NCBI RefSeq assembly: GCF_003985155.1 | Contig: NZ_ML133688.1 | Location: forward strand, 248,001-312,000 | Length of the DNA stretch: 64,000 nt | Source of the DNA: Rhizobium vallis | GTDB lineage: Bacteria; Pseudomonadota; Alphaproteobacteria; Rhizobiales; Rhizobiaceae | Reading direction: 5' to 3' | Part shown: piece by piece, positions 46,973 through 56,132 of the stretch | Layout of the letters: each line of letters begins with the position of its first letter | How positions within the stretch are numbered: position 1 is the stretch's first letter | Notes under the pieces: generated by a model | What the model saw: the letters and a program-made list of their open reading frames with translations, nothing else | The model's database searches: none | What the model was told of the DNA's origin: nothing | Program-made: the position numbers and the translations under genes

Positions 46973-47889
46973 GCATCTTCGAAGCCATTCTCCTGACGGT
47001 CATCACCGCCTCCACGCCGCTTGTCATCGCGGCACTCGGCGAATTGGTGACGGAGCGCTCCGGCGTCCTCAATCTCGGCGTCGAAGGCATGATGATCATG
47101 GGCGCGGTCGCCGCTTTCGCTGGCGCCCAGATGTCGGGCTCACCCTATGTCGGCATCATATGCGGCATCGTCGCCGGCGCGCTTTTCTCGCTGCTCTTCG
47201 CCTTCCTGACGCTCACCCTCGTAGCGAACCAGGTGGCGACCGGTCTGGCGTTGACCCTTCTCGGCCTTGGCGCATCCGGCCAGTTGGGCGAACCCTTCGT
47301 CAGCGTGCCCGGCATCCGGCTGGAAGAGATCACCATTCCTGTTTTTTCCGATATTCCTGTCATCGGCCCGGTTCTTTTCAAGCAGGATCTGATCTTCTAT
47401 CTGTCGATCGCGCTGGTGTTTGCCGTCAGCTGGTTTCTGTTCCGCAGCCGGACCGGGCTGAAGCTTCGGGCGATCGGCGACAATCACGGTTCGGCCCATG
47501 CGCTCGGCATTCATGTCATCCGCACGCGATATCTCGCGGTGATGTTCGGCGGCGCCTGTGCCGGTCTTGCCGGCGCGCAGCTTTCGCTCGTCTATACCCC
47601 GCAATGGGTGGAGAACATGTCGGCCGGCCGCGGCTGGATCACGCTCGCGCTTGTCGTTTTCGCATCCTGGCGGCCCTGGCGGGTTTTTGCCGGCGGCTAT
47701 CTCTTCGGCGCGGTCACGATCCTGCAGCTTCACGCGCAGGCCTTCGGTCTCGGCATTCCCTCGCAGTTCCTCTCGATGCTGCCCTATGCCGCGACTATTG
47801 TGGTTCTCATCGTCATTTCCCATAATCGGCGCACGACGTTGATCAATACGCCCGCGTCGCTTGGAAAAGCCTTCGTACCGGAGCGATAA
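46969..47889 (+). CDS. BMP-type ABC importer, permease 2
   Basis: 306 residues, about eight to ten membrane segments (NupQ/YufQ-like). ERSGVLNLGVEGMMIMGAVA is the conserved family segment. Ends 53 bp before the binding-protein gene. Confidence 0.92.
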   Translation: MSIFEAILLTVITASTPLVIAALGELVTERSGVLNLGVEGMMIMGAVAAFAGAQMSGSPYVGIICGIVAGALFSLLFAFLTLTLVANQVATGLALTLLGLGASGQLGEPFVSVPGIRLEEITIPVFSDIPVIGPVLFKQDLIFYLSIALVFAVSWFLFRSRTGLKLRAIGDNHGSAHALGIHVIRTRYLAVMFGGACAGLAGAQLSLVYTPQWVENMSAGRGWITLALVVFASWRPWRVFAGGYLFGAVTILQLHAQAFGLGIPSQFLSMLPYAATIVVLIVISHNRRTTLINTPASLGKAFVPER

Positions 47890-47942
47890 AGCAACAACAT
47901 AAGACGGGTTTCCGGAATAACTTCAAACCAACAGGGGTCACC

Positions 47943-49019
47943 ATGAAGAAGTTCGCATTCACCCTTGCCGCCTCGGCTGCCGCCGTGATCGGCATCTCCG
48001 CCGCCGCTCAGGCGGCTGACAAGACGAAGGTCTGCTTCGTCTATGTCGGTTCGCATACCGACGGCGGTTATTCGCAGGCGCACGATCTCGGCCGCCAGCA
48101 GGTCCAGGCCGAGTTCGGCGACAAGATCGATACGCCTTACCTCGAAAACGTGCCGGAAGGCCCGGATGCCGAGCGCGCCATCGAGCGCCTGGCCCGTTCC
48201 GGCTGCAAGCTGATCTTCACGACCTCCTTCGGCTTCATGGATGCGACCGTGAAGGTTGCCGCCAAGTTCCCGAAGGTCAAGTTCGAGCACGGCACCGGCT
48301 ACAAGTCCGGCCCGAATCTTGCGACCTACAACTCGCGCTTCTATGAAGGCCGCTACATCCTCGGTCAGATCGCCGCCAAGACCTCGAAAAATCACGGCGC
48401 CGCCTATATCGCTTCCTTCCCAATTCCCGAAGTCGTGATGGGCATCAACTCCTTCGAGCAGGGCGCAAAGTCGATCGACCCGAGCTTCAAGCTGAAGGTG
48501 ATCTGGGTCAACACCTGGTTCGACCCCGGCAAGGAAGCCGATGCCGCCAAGGCGATGATCGACCAGGGCGTCGACGTGCTGACGCAGCATACCGACACGA
48601 CCGCGCCGATGCAGGTTGCCGAGGAGCGCGGCATCCATGCTTTCGGCCAGGCTACCGACATGATTGCAGCCGGCCCCAAGGCACAGCTGACGGCGATCGT
48701 CGATACCTGGGGTGCCTACTACTCCAAGCGCGTTCACGCGCTTCTCGACGGTACCTGGAAGTCCGAGCAGAGCTGGGACGGCCTGAAGGACGGCATCCTG
48801 AAGATGGCGCCCTATACCAATATGCCCGACGACGTGAAGAAAATGGCCGAGGAAACCGAAGCCAAGATCAAATCAGGCGAACTGCATCCCTTCACCGGCC
48901 CGATCAACAAGCAGGACGGCACGCCCTGGCTGAAGGCCGGCGAGAAAGCCGATGACGGCACGCTTCTCGGCATGAATTTCTATGTCGAAGGCGTCGACGA
49001 CAAGCTGCCGGCGCAATAA
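47943..49019 (+). CDS. BMP-family periplasmic substrate-binding protein
   Basis: 358 residues. Basic membrane protein (BMP/Med) family; signal peptide about residues 1-24 ending AAQA, with no lipobox cysteine, so probably soluble in the periplasm. The mature start KVCFVYVGSHTDGGYSQAHD and FTTSFGFMDATVKVAAKFP are family segments. Last gene of the importer operon, followed by a strong terminator; having the binding protein last is typical of several rhizobial members. Confidence 0.9.
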   Translation: MKKFAFTLAASAAAVIGISAAAQAADKTKVCFVYVGSHTDGGYSQAHDLGRQQVQAEFGDKIDTPYLENVPEGPDAERAIERLARSGCKLIFTTSFGFMDATVKVAAKFPKVKFEHGTGYKSGPNLATYNSRFYEGRYILGQIAAKTSKNHGAAYIASFPIPEVVMGINSFEQGAKSIDPSFKLKVIWVNTWFDPGKEADAAKAMIDQGVDVLTQHTDTTAPMQVAEERGIHAFGQATDMIAAGPKAQLTAIVDTWGAYYSKRVHALLDGTWKSEQSWDGLKDGILKMAPYTNMPDDVKKMAEETEAKIKSGELHPFTGPINKQDGTPWLKAGEKADDGTLLGMNFYVEGVDDKLPAQ

Positions 49020-49043
49020 ACAACACGCAATTCGCAGTTGCGA

Positions 49044-49072
49044 AGAGCGCCCCTTGTGGGCGCTCTTTTTTT
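49044..49072 (+). terminator. Intrinsic terminator of the BMP operon
   Basis: AGAGCGCCC and GGGCGCTCT form a 9-bp stem with a 5-base loop, directly followed by six Ts: a textbook Rho-independent terminator. Confidence 0.92.
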
Positions 49073-49103
49073 CGCGGCGTATGCGAAGATTCCGATTTAC
49101 AAA

Positions 49104-49112
49104 AGTAATACT
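49104..49112. promoter_or_regulatory. Putative GntR operator before the CUT2 importer
   Basis: AGTAATACT is a 9-bp palindrome in an AT-rich stretch 50 bp before the binding-protein ATG; a plausible site for the GntR encoded at 53759. Confidence 0.4.
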
Positions 49113-49161
49113 ATATGATTTTTTGACCCTGCGCCGCGAGATGCGGCATTGGGAGGAAATC

Positions 49162-50124
49162 ATGAAATTGAAGACTGCACTTTTGAGTGCCACGATTCTT
49201 GCTGCCTGCATGTTCGGTTCGGCTTCGGCTGCCGGCTTGACCGTCGGCTTCTCGCAGATCGGCTCGGAATCGGGCTGGCGTGCGGCTGAAACGACCGTCA
49301 CCAAGGAACAGGCCAAGAAGCGCGGCATCGATCTGAAGTTTGCCGATGCACAGCAGAAGCAGGAAAACCAGATCAAGGCACTGCGTTCCTTCATTGCTCA
49401 GGGCGTCGATGCCATTCTCATTGCTCCTGTCGTCGAAACCGGCTGGGATGACGTTCTCAAGGAAGCCAAGGAAGCCAAGATTCCGGTCATCCTTCTCGAC
49501 CGCACCATCAAGGCTCCCGACGATCTCTACCTGACGGCGGTTACGTCGGATCTGGTCCATGAAGGCAAGGTTGCAGGCGACTTCCTGGTCAAGACCGTCG
49601 GCGACAAGAAGTGCAATGTCGTCGAGCTGCAGGGCACGACCGGCTCCTCGCCGGCCATCGCCCGCAAGAAGGGCTTCGAAGAGGCTCTCGCCGGCCACGA
49701 CAACCTGAAGATCGTTCGCAGCCAGACCGGTGACTTCACCCGCACCAAGGGCAAGGAAGTCATGGAAAGCTTCCTGAAGGCCGAGAATGGCGGCAAGGAT
49801 ATCTGCGCTCTCTACGCCCATAACGACGACATGGCCGTCGGCGCCATCCAGGCGATCAAGGAAGCCGGCCTGAAGCCCGGCAAAGATATCCTCGTCGTCT
49901 CCATCGACGCCGTGCCGGATATTTTCAAGGCTATGTCTGAAGGCGAGTCCAATGCCACGGTCGAGCTGACGCCGAACATGGCAGGCCCGGCCTTCGATGC
50001 GCTCGAAGCCTATCTGAAGGACAAGAAGGCTCCGCCGAAGTGGATCCAGACCGAGTCCAAGCTTTACACGCCTGCCGACCAGCCGTTGAAGGTCTACGAC
50101 GAGAAGAAGGGTCAGGGCTACTGA
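49162..50124 (+). CDS. YtfQ-like sugar (CUT2) substrate-binding protein
   Basis: 320 residues. Periplasmic-binding-protein type 1 fold; signal peptide about residues 1-23 ending SASA. GLTVGFSQIGSESGWRAAET and IKALRSFIAQGVDAILIAPV closely follow the galactofuranose binder YtfQ. GGGAGGAAA precedes the ATG at 49162. First gene of a four-gene importer operon with a GntR gene at its end. A 13-bp-stem hairpin follows the gene. Confidence 0.88.
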   Translation: MKLKTALLSATILAACMFGSASAAGLTVGFSQIGSESGWRAAETTVTKEQAKKRGIDLKFADAQQKQENQIKALRSFIAQGVDAILIAPVVETGWDDVLKEAKEAKIPVILLDRTIKAPDDLYLTAVTSDLVHEGKVAGDFLVKTVGDKKCNVVELQGTTGSSPAIARKKGFEEALAGHDNLKIVRSQTGDFTRTKGKEVMESFLKAENGGKDICALYAHNDDMAVGAIQAIKEAGLKPGKDILVVSIDAVPDIFKAMSEGESNATVELTPNMAGPAFDALEAYLKDKKAPPKWIQTESKLYTPADQPLKVYDEKKGQGY

Positions 50125-50137
50125 TTTGAACCTGGAA

Positions 50138-50166
50138 CCGCACCGGCCCATCATGGGCCGGTGCGG
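50138..50166 (+). other. Hairpin after binding-protein gene (13-bp stem)
   Basis: CCGCACCGGCCCA and TGGGCCGGTGCGG pair perfectly across a three-base loop, 13 bases after the stop. No U-tract follows, so partial termination or protection of the upstream mRNA is more likely than full termination. Confidence 0.75.
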
Positions 50167-50244
50167 AACTGTCAGTGCTGGGCCGGGCATCATGTCCGGT
50201 TTTGGCGCAGGCATAAGGCGCAATATCAGGAAACCGCAGCCCTC

Positions 50245-51768
50245 ATGGTTCACAATTTCGAGAATATTCTCGCAGCCTCCGGCATATCGAAATTCTTCCC
50301 CGGCGCTGTCGCCCTGGACAAGGTGGATTTCACGCTGCGCCGTGGTGAGGTTCATGCATTGCTCGGCGAAAACGGCGCCGGCAAGTCCACGCTGATCAAG
50401 TGCATTACCGGCGCCTACCATCGTGACGGCGGCAGCCTGACGCTGGACGGCCACGAAATCAATCCGGCCAATACGCTCGCCGCCCAGAAGCTCGGCATCG
50501 GTACCGTTTACCAGGAGGTCAATCTCCTCGCCAATCTGAGTGTGGCAGAAAACCTCTTTCTCGGACGCCAGCCGCGGCGTTTCGGCATGACAGACGTCCG
50601 CGCGATGAACCGCAAGGCGCGCGACCTGCTTGCCGGCTACGGCATGGATATCGACGTGACTGCCGAACTCGGGCGTTTCTCCGTCGCCGTGCAGCAGGTG
50701 GTCGCCATCGCTCGTGCCGTCGATCTCTCCGGCAAGGTGCTGATCCTCGATGAGCCCACGGCAAGCCTTGATAGTCACGAAGTGGCGCTGCTCTTCCGCA
50801 TCATCGAGGACCTGAAGAAACGCGGACTCGGCATCGTCTTCATCACCCATTTCCTTGAGCAGGTTTATGCAATCAGCGATCGCATTACCGTGCTGCGCAA
50901 CGGCAAGCTTGTCGGCACCCGCGACGCCGCCGATCTGCCGCGCCAGGGCCTGATCGCCATGATGCTCGGCCGCGAACTGGCGCATGTCGAGGAGGAGGCG
51001 AAGGAACGCAGCCTCGCGGCAGGTGACGTCCGATACCGTTTCGCGGGCTACGGCAAACGCGGTAAGGTCAAACCCTTCGACCTCGAGGTGCGCGCCGGAG
51101 AGGTGGTCGGCGTTGCCGGCCTGCTCGGCTCCGGTCGTACGGAAACAGCCGAACTCCTTTTTGGCATCGAACATGCCGATAGCGGCAGCGTCACAATCGA
51201 CGGCCAGCCGGTGACGCTTTCGAGCCCGCGCGCGGCAATTGAAAAGGGTTTTGGCTTCTGCCCCGAGGACCGGAAGACCGATGGCATCATCGGCGACCTG
51301 TCGATCAGGGAGAATATTGCGCTCGCCCTCCAGGCCCGCCGCGGCTGGACGCGGCCGCTTTCCCGCGCCGAGCAGAACGCGCTCGCCGATCGTTACATCA
51401 AGGCGCTCGATATCCGTACGACCGATCGCGAGAAGCCGATCCGATTGCTCTCCGGCGGCAACCAGCAGAAGGCGATCCTCGCCCGGTGGCTGGCGACCAA
51501 TCCGAAGTTTCTGATCCTCGACGAGCCGACCCGCGGCATCGATGTCGGCGCCCATGCCGAAATCATCCGGCTGATCGAAAAGCTCTGCGCGGACGGAATG
51601 TCGTTGATCGTAATTTCCTCGGAACTTGAAGAGCTTGTCGCCTATAGTTCACGTGTCATCGTACTTCGTGACAGGCAGCATATCGCCGAGCTTACAGGCG
51701 AACGTATCACGGCGGCAGGCATCGTCGAAGCCATTGCCGCCGCCGAGCATAAGATGGAGGAGGCATGA
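50245..51768 (+). CDS. YtfR-like CUT2 importer double ATPase
   Basis: 507 residues, two nucleotide-binding domains. First: GENGAGKSTLIK, FSVAVQQVVAIARAV, VLILDEPTASLD. Second: degenerate GLLGSGRTE, LSGGNQQKAILARWL, FLILDEPTRGIDVGAH. ATG at 50245 is the most sensible start; the longer frame to 50161 runs through the hairpin. Overlaps the first permease by four bases. Confidence 0.91.
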   Translation: MVHNFENILAASGISKFFPGAVALDKVDFTLRRGEVHALLGENGAGKSTLIKCITGAYHRDGGSLTLDGHEINPANTLAAQKLGIGTVYQEVNLLANLSVAENLFLGRQPRRFGMTDVRAMNRKARDLLAGYGMDIDVTAELGRFSVAVQQVVAIARAVDLSGKVLILDEPTASLDSHEVALLFRIIEDLKKRGLGIVFITHFLEQVYAISDRITVLRNGKLVGTRDAADLPRQGLIAMMLGRELAHVEEEAKERSLAAGDVRYRFAGYGKRGKVKPFDLEVRAGEVVGVAGLLGSGRTETAELLFGIEHADSGSVTIDGQPVTLSSPRAAIEKGFGFCPEDRKTDGIIGDLSIRENIALALQARRGWTRPLSRAEQNALADRYIKALDIRTTDREKPIRLLSGGNQQKAILARWLATNPKFLILDEPTRGIDVGAHAEIIRLIEKLCADGMSLIVISSELEELVAYSSRVIVLRDRQHIAELTGERITAAGIVEAIAAAEHKMEEA

Positions 51769-52778
51769 AGTCCTCGCTGAAGGCGCTGGCCTATCGCCTG
51801 GCGCCGCAATTGATCGCGCTCGTTGTCATTCTTTTGTTGAATTTCATAACGTCGCCGCAGTTTTTTAATGTCGTGGTTCAAAACGGACGCCTCTACGGCA
51901 GTCTGATCGACGTGCTGAATCGCGGCGCGCCGGTAGCGCTCCTGGCGATCGGCATGACGCTAGTGATTGCTACCAAGGGCATCGACCTTTCCGTCGGTGC
52001 GGTCGTCGCCATCTGCGGCGCCGTCGCCGCATCATCGATTGTCGCAGGGAATTCAGTTCCTTACACCATTATCCTGACGTTGGCGATCGGACTTGCCTGT
52101 GGTGTCTGGAATGGCTTTTTGGTGGCTGTCCTCAACATCCAGCCGATCATCGCCACGCTGGTGCTGATGGTCGCCGGCCGCGGCATCGCCCAACTCATCA
52201 CCGAAGGCGCTATTCTGACCTTCAACAATGACGGCCTGATCTTCTTCGGCAGCGGCTCCATGGCTCTCCTGCCGATGCCCGTCATCATCTGGTTTCTCGT
52301 CGGCCTGCTCGTCATCCTGCTCGTCCGCCGCACGGCGCTCGGCATGCTGCTCGAGGCTGTCGGCATCAATCGGCGCGCCAGCACGCTTTCAGGCATTCAG
52401 ACGCCGGTGCTGCTGATGGCCGTCTACATGCTGAGTGGCCTCTGCGCCTCGATTGCCGGCATCATCGTTGCTGCCGATATCAAGGGCGCCGATGCCAACA
52501 ATGCCGGCCTCTGGCTTGAACTCGACGCCATCCTTGCCGTCGTCGTCGGCGGCAATTCACTGCTCGGCGGTCGCTTCAGCATTCTCGGATCGCTGATCGG
52601 CGCAATGATCATTCAGGCGGTGAATACCGGTATCCTGTCTTCCGGCTTCCCGCCGGAATTCAACCTGATCATCAAGGCCATCATCATCATCGTGATCCTC
52701 GTCATCCAGTCGCCGGCGGTGCAATCACTCGCCATCTTCGCCAGCCGCAGGCAGGCCGCCATGGAGCAGCCGAAATGA
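51765..52778 (+). CDS. YtfT-like CUT2 importer permease
   Basis: 337 residues, about eight to ten membrane segments (RbsC/YtfT type). GMTLVIATKGIDLSVGAVVA and DAILAVVVGGNSLLGGRFSI are the family segments. Four-base overlaps on both sides. Confidence 0.91.
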   Translation: MKSSLKALAYRLAPQLIALVVILLLNFITSPQFFNVVVQNGRLYGSLIDVLNRGAPVALLAIGMTLVIATKGIDLSVGAVVAICGAVAASSIVAGNSVPYTIILTLAIGLACGVWNGFLVAVLNIQPIIATLVLMVAGRGIAQLITEGAILTFNNDGLIFFGSGSMALLPMPVIIWFLVGLLVILLVRRTALGMLLEAVGINRRASTLSGIQTPVLLMAVYMLSGLCASIAGIIVAADIKGADANNAGLWLELDAILAVVVGGNSLLGGRFSILGSLIGAMIIQAVNTGILSSGFPPEFNLIIKAIIIIVILVIQSPAVQSLAIFASRRQAAMEQPK

Positions 52779-53743
52779 ACTCCAAATACCTGCCGCTGCT
52801 TGCGACCATCGTCATCTTCGTGCTCGCCTATGCCGGCTGCACGCTGCAATATCCGAACATGCTGTCGACGCGCGTCATCGGTAATCTCTTGACCGACAAC
52901 GCCTTCCTCGGCATCGCCGCCGTCGGCATGACCTTCGTCATCATTTCGGGCGGCATCGATCTGTCGATCGGTTCGGTCATCGCCTTCACCGGCGTCTTCC
53001 TCGCGGTGATCCTGCAGAAGACCTCGATCCATCCACTGCTCGCCTTCGCGCTGGTACTGGTCATCACCACCGCCTTCGGCGCCATCATGGGAGCGATCAT
53101 CCACTATCTCGAAATGCCGGCCTTCATCGTCACGCTTGCGGGCATGTTCCTGGCGCGCGGCATGGCCTTCGTGCTCTCCATCGACAGCATCCCGATCGAC
53201 CACGAATATTATTCGACGCTGACGAGCCTCTATTACCGTCTTCCCGGTGGCGGACGGCTGACGCTGATCGGCGGCATCATGCTTCTGGTCTTTGCCGCCG
53301 GCGTCTTCATCGCCCACCGCACCCGCTTCGGCACAAACGTATATGCACTCGGCGGCGGCCCGCAGACGGCGCGGCTGATGGGCGTTCCGGTCGGCCGCAC
53401 GACGATTCAGATCTATGCGCTGTCGGGTTTTCTGGCGGGCCTATCCGGGATCGTATTTTCGCTGTACACCTCTGCTGGATATTCGCTTGCGGCAGTCGGC
53501 GTCGAACTCGATGCTATCGCTGCAGTCGTTATCGGGGGGACGCTGCTGACCGGAGGAGCGGGATTCGTGGCGGGAACTTTGATCGGTATCCTGATCCAGG
53601 GGCTCATTCAGACCTACATCACCTTCGACGGCACACTGTCGAGCTGGTGGACCAAGATCCTGATCGGGCTTCTGCTGTTTGCATTCATCCTGATGCAGAA
53701 AGCCATCCTGTTCCTTTCCAGTCTGAACAAGAGGTATGCCTGA
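52775..53743 (+). CDS. YjfF-like CUT2 importer permease
   Basis: 322 residues, about eight to ten membrane segments. GMTFVIISGGIDLSIGSVIA and DAIAAVVIGGTLLTGGAGFV are the family segments; in E. coli YjfF is the second permease of the galactofuranose system. Ends 15 bases before the gntR start. Confidence 0.91.
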   Translation: MNSKYLPLLATIVIFVLAYAGCTLQYPNMLSTRVIGNLLTDNAFLGIAAVGMTFVIISGGIDLSIGSVIAFTGVFLAVILQKTSIHPLLAFALVLVITTAFGAIMGAIIHYLEMPAFIVTLAGMFLARGMAFVLSIDSIPIDHEYYSTLTSLYYRLPGGGRLTLIGGIMLLVFAAGVFIAHRTRFGTNVYALGGGPQTARLMGVPVGRTTIQIYALSGFLAGLSGIVFSLYTSAGYSLAAVGVELDAIAAVVIGGTLLTGGAGFVAGTLIGILIQGLIQTYITFDGTLSSWWTKILIGLLLFAFILMQKAILFLSSLNKRYA

Positions 53744-53758
53744 GGGAGGACGGGACAC

Positions 53759-54535
53759 TTGCGCAACAAAGTGATCGAGACACGCAAGACAGGGCGCAGA
53801 ACCCGAACGAGCCACGCGCAGGTCGTCGACGAACTCGGCAAGGCGATCGTCGCCGGCACCTATCCTGTCGGCTCGATCCTGCCGGGCGATACCGAACTGG
53901 CGCAACGTTTCAAGGTGTCTCGCACCGTGCTGCGTGAGACGATGAAGACGCTCGCCGCCAAGGGCATGATCGTCGCCAAGGCGCGGGTCGGCACGCGCGT
54001 GACCGAGAAAAACCTCTGGAACATGTTCGACAGCGAGATCATCGCCTGGCATTTCGACAACGGTGTGACAGAAGAGTTCCTGCTGCAGCTTTACGATATC
54101 CGTCTCGCCGTCGAGCCCTTCGCCGCCGGTCTCGTCACCGAACGGGCGAATGCCGAGGATATCGAGATGCTGCGCGGGCTTGCGCTCGAGATGGCGGCGA
54201 CCGGCCACACCGCCGACAGCCTGGCGCTCGCCGACCTTCGTTTTCACCTGGCGATCGCCGAGGCCTCGCACAACCCTTTCATGCGCACCCTCGGCAGCCT
54301 GATCGAAGCGGCTCTCGTCGGCATGTTCCGCATCAGTACGCCGCCCTCCGAAAATGGCTTCGCCAATATCGCCGACACCCACATGCGCATCGTTGATGCC
54401 ATCGTTTCCGGCGACAGCGCGGCCGCACGCCACGCGATGGAACTCGTCATCCTGGATGGCCGCCATCACGTTCATGAAGCCTTCGCGGCCCATGGATCTC
54501 CTGCGGTCATGGAGCCGATTTCTCCCGCAATTTGA
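53759..54535 (+). CDS. GntR-family (FadR/FCD-type) regulator of the CUT2 operon
   Basis: 258 residues. Winged helix with LPGDTELAQRFKVSRTVLRE as helix-turn-helix and GTRVTEKNLWNMFD as the wing exit, then an FCD effector domain with HLAIAEASHNPFM carrying likely metal ligands. The start is a TTG at 53759 with GGGAGGA seven bases upstream; no in-frame ATG lies before residue 60. Same transcript as the importer, so feedback control is likely. DgoR-like members respond to sugar acids. Confidence 0.87.
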   Translation: MRNKVIETRKTGRRTRTSHAQVVDELGKAIVAGTYPVGSILPGDTELAQRFKVSRTVLRETMKTLAAKGMIVAKARVGTRVTEKNLWNMFDSEIIAWHFDNGVTEEFLLQLYDIRLAVEPFAAGLVTERANAEDIEMLRGLALEMAATGHTADSLALADLRFHLAIAEASHNPFMRTLGSLIEAALVGMFRISTPPSENGFANIADTHMRIVDAIVSGDSAAARHAMELVILDGRHHVHEAFAAHGSPAVMEPISPAI

Positions 54536-54571
54536 CCTTCGCGAGCGCAGGACAGCACCTTCAATCCGCGC

Positions 54572-54615
54572 ATCATGCTTTCCGAAAATCGATTCCGATT
54601 TCAGGAATTATGCAG
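54572..54615. repeat. Degenerate rhizobial palindromic repeat
   Basis: CCGAAAATCGATTCCGATTT with flanking CATGC/GCAT-like ends matches the style of the short intergenic palindromes common in Rhizobium genomes. It lies between gntR and glmU; AAATCG-ATTC-CGATTT is the core. Confidence 0.45.
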
Positions 54616-54662
54616 TATGAGGCAGCAAAGCCGCCTCTTGGCGTGGATTCGCGGAGCAAATC

Positions 54663-56024
54663 ATGGAACGCACTTGTCTTGCCGTCATTCTCGCTGCCGG
54701 TGACAGCACGCGGATGAAATCCTCGAAATCGAAGGTGCTGCATCCGGTCGCCGGACGGCCGATGATCGCCCATGTGGTCGATGCGGTGGCCTCCGCCGGC
54801 ATTTCGTCGGTGGCACTCGTCGTCGGCCGCGATTCCGAAGAGGTGGCGAAGGCCGCAAGCATCGGCGACGTGAGCATCGAAGCCTATCTGCAGAAGGAAC
54901 GTCTCGGCACCGGCCACGCGGTGCTCGCGGCGCGTGAAGCGATCGCCAAGGGCTATGACGATATTCTGGTCACCTATGGCGACGTGCCGCTTCAGACTGA
55001 CGGGCCGCTGAAGGCCGCCCGCCAGGGTCTTGCCGATGGCAGCGATATCGTGGTCATCGGCTTCCACACCGACCACCCGACTGGCTATGGCCGACTGCTC
55101 GTCAAGGACGGCGAACTCATTGCCATCCGCGAGGAGAAGGACGCGACCGATGCCGAGCGCGCTGTCACCTGGTGCAACAGCGGGCTGATGGCGATCAATG
55201 GCCGCAAGGCGCTCGATCTTCTCCAGCGCATCGGCAACGCCAATGCCAAGGGCGAATATTATCTGACCGATCTCGTCGAGATTGCCCGTTCGCTCGGTGG
55301 GCGCGTCACCGCCGTCGATGCCCCTGAGATCGAGATGACTGGCTGCAACAACCGCGCCGAACTCGCCGTCATCGAGCGCTTCTGGCAGGAGCGCCGCCGC
55401 CATGAGATGATGCTTTCAGGCGTCAGCATGATCGCCCCGGAAACGGTTTTTCTCTCCTATGACACCGTCATTGGCCAGGATGCGCTGATCGAGCCGAACG
55501 TCGTCTTCGGCCCAGGCGCGGTGATCGACAGCGGCGCTGTCATTCATGCCTTCTCGCATATCGAGGGCGCCCATGTCCGTGAGGGCGCGACGGTCGGACC
55601 CTTCGCGCGGCTGAGGCCCGGTGCCGATCTCGGCAACGGCTCGAAGGTCGGCAATTTCTGCGAGGTGAAAAACGGCCGGCTCGGCGAGGGTGCCAAGGTC
55701 AACCATCTCACCTATATCGGCGATGCCGTTATCGGCGCCGGAACCAATATCGGCGCAGGTACGATCACCTGCAACTATGACGGCGTCAACAAGAGCGAGA
55801 CGGTGATCGGCGAGAACGCCTTCATCGGCTCCAACTCCTCGCTGGTGGCGCCGGTGACGATCGGCGATGGTGCCTATATCGCTTCGGGCAGCGTCATCAC
55901 CGTCGACGTGCCGGCCGACGCGCTGGCGCTGGGCCGCGCCCGCCAAGAGATCAAACCGGGACGCGCGACGCTGCTGCGCGAGCGCGCGCTCGCCATCAAG
56001 GCGGCGAAGAAGGCGAAGGGCTGA
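54663..56024 (+). CDS. glmU: Bifunctional UDP-N-acetylglucosamine pyrophosphorylase / glucosamine-1-phosphate N-acetyltransferase
   Basis: 453 residues, the family length. Makes UDP-GlcNAc for peptidoglycan and lipid A in the cytoplasm. The N-terminal uridyltransferase has [20 protein letters not shown]; the C-terminal left-handed beta-helix has the hexapeptide repeats and GNFCEVKN, with [20 protein letters not shown] near the acetyl-CoA site. glmS follows 108 bp downstream, so the pathway's first and last steps sit together. Confidence 0.96.
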   Translation: MERTCLAVILAAGDSTRMKSSKSKVLHPVAGRPMIAHVVDAVASAGISSVALVVGRDSEEVAKAASIGDVSIEAYLQKERLGTGHAVLAAREAIAKGYDDILVTYGDVPLQTDGPLKAARQGLADGSDIVVIGFHTDHPTGYGRLLVKDGELIAIREEKDATDAERAVTWCNSGLMAINGRKALDLLQRIGNANAKGEYYLTDLVEIARSLGGRVTAVDAPEIEMTGCNNRAELAVIERFWQERRRHEMMLSGVSMIAPETVFLSYDTVIGQDALIEPNVVFGPGAVIDSGAVIHAFSHIEGAHVREGATVGPFARLRPGADLGNGSKVGNFCEVKNGRLGEGAKVNHLTYIGDAVIGAGTNIGAGTITCNYDGVNKSETVIGENAFIGSNSSLVAPVTIGDGAYIASGSVITVDVPADALALGRARQEIKPGRATLLRERALAIKAAKKAKG

Positions 56025-56132
56025 TCCGCCTTGCGTAACCGGCGGAAATTCAAAGTGACCGCCGAGGTGATTGAGAAATAAGCAGGATTCGTTAGGACTG
56101 GCCTGGTTGTTGAGGCCTTTTGGGGATATTGC

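Noticed and set aside
49111..51555. 814-residue antisense open frame over ytfQ- and ytfR-like genes
   Set aside because: Both plus-strand genes have full family motifs and ribosome sites or overlaps; the long shadow shows no recognisable motif.
56025..56132. glmS ribozyme/riboswitch
   Set aside because: No pseudoknot-like core is seen in the 108-bp gap, and the ribozyme is known from Gram-positive lineages.
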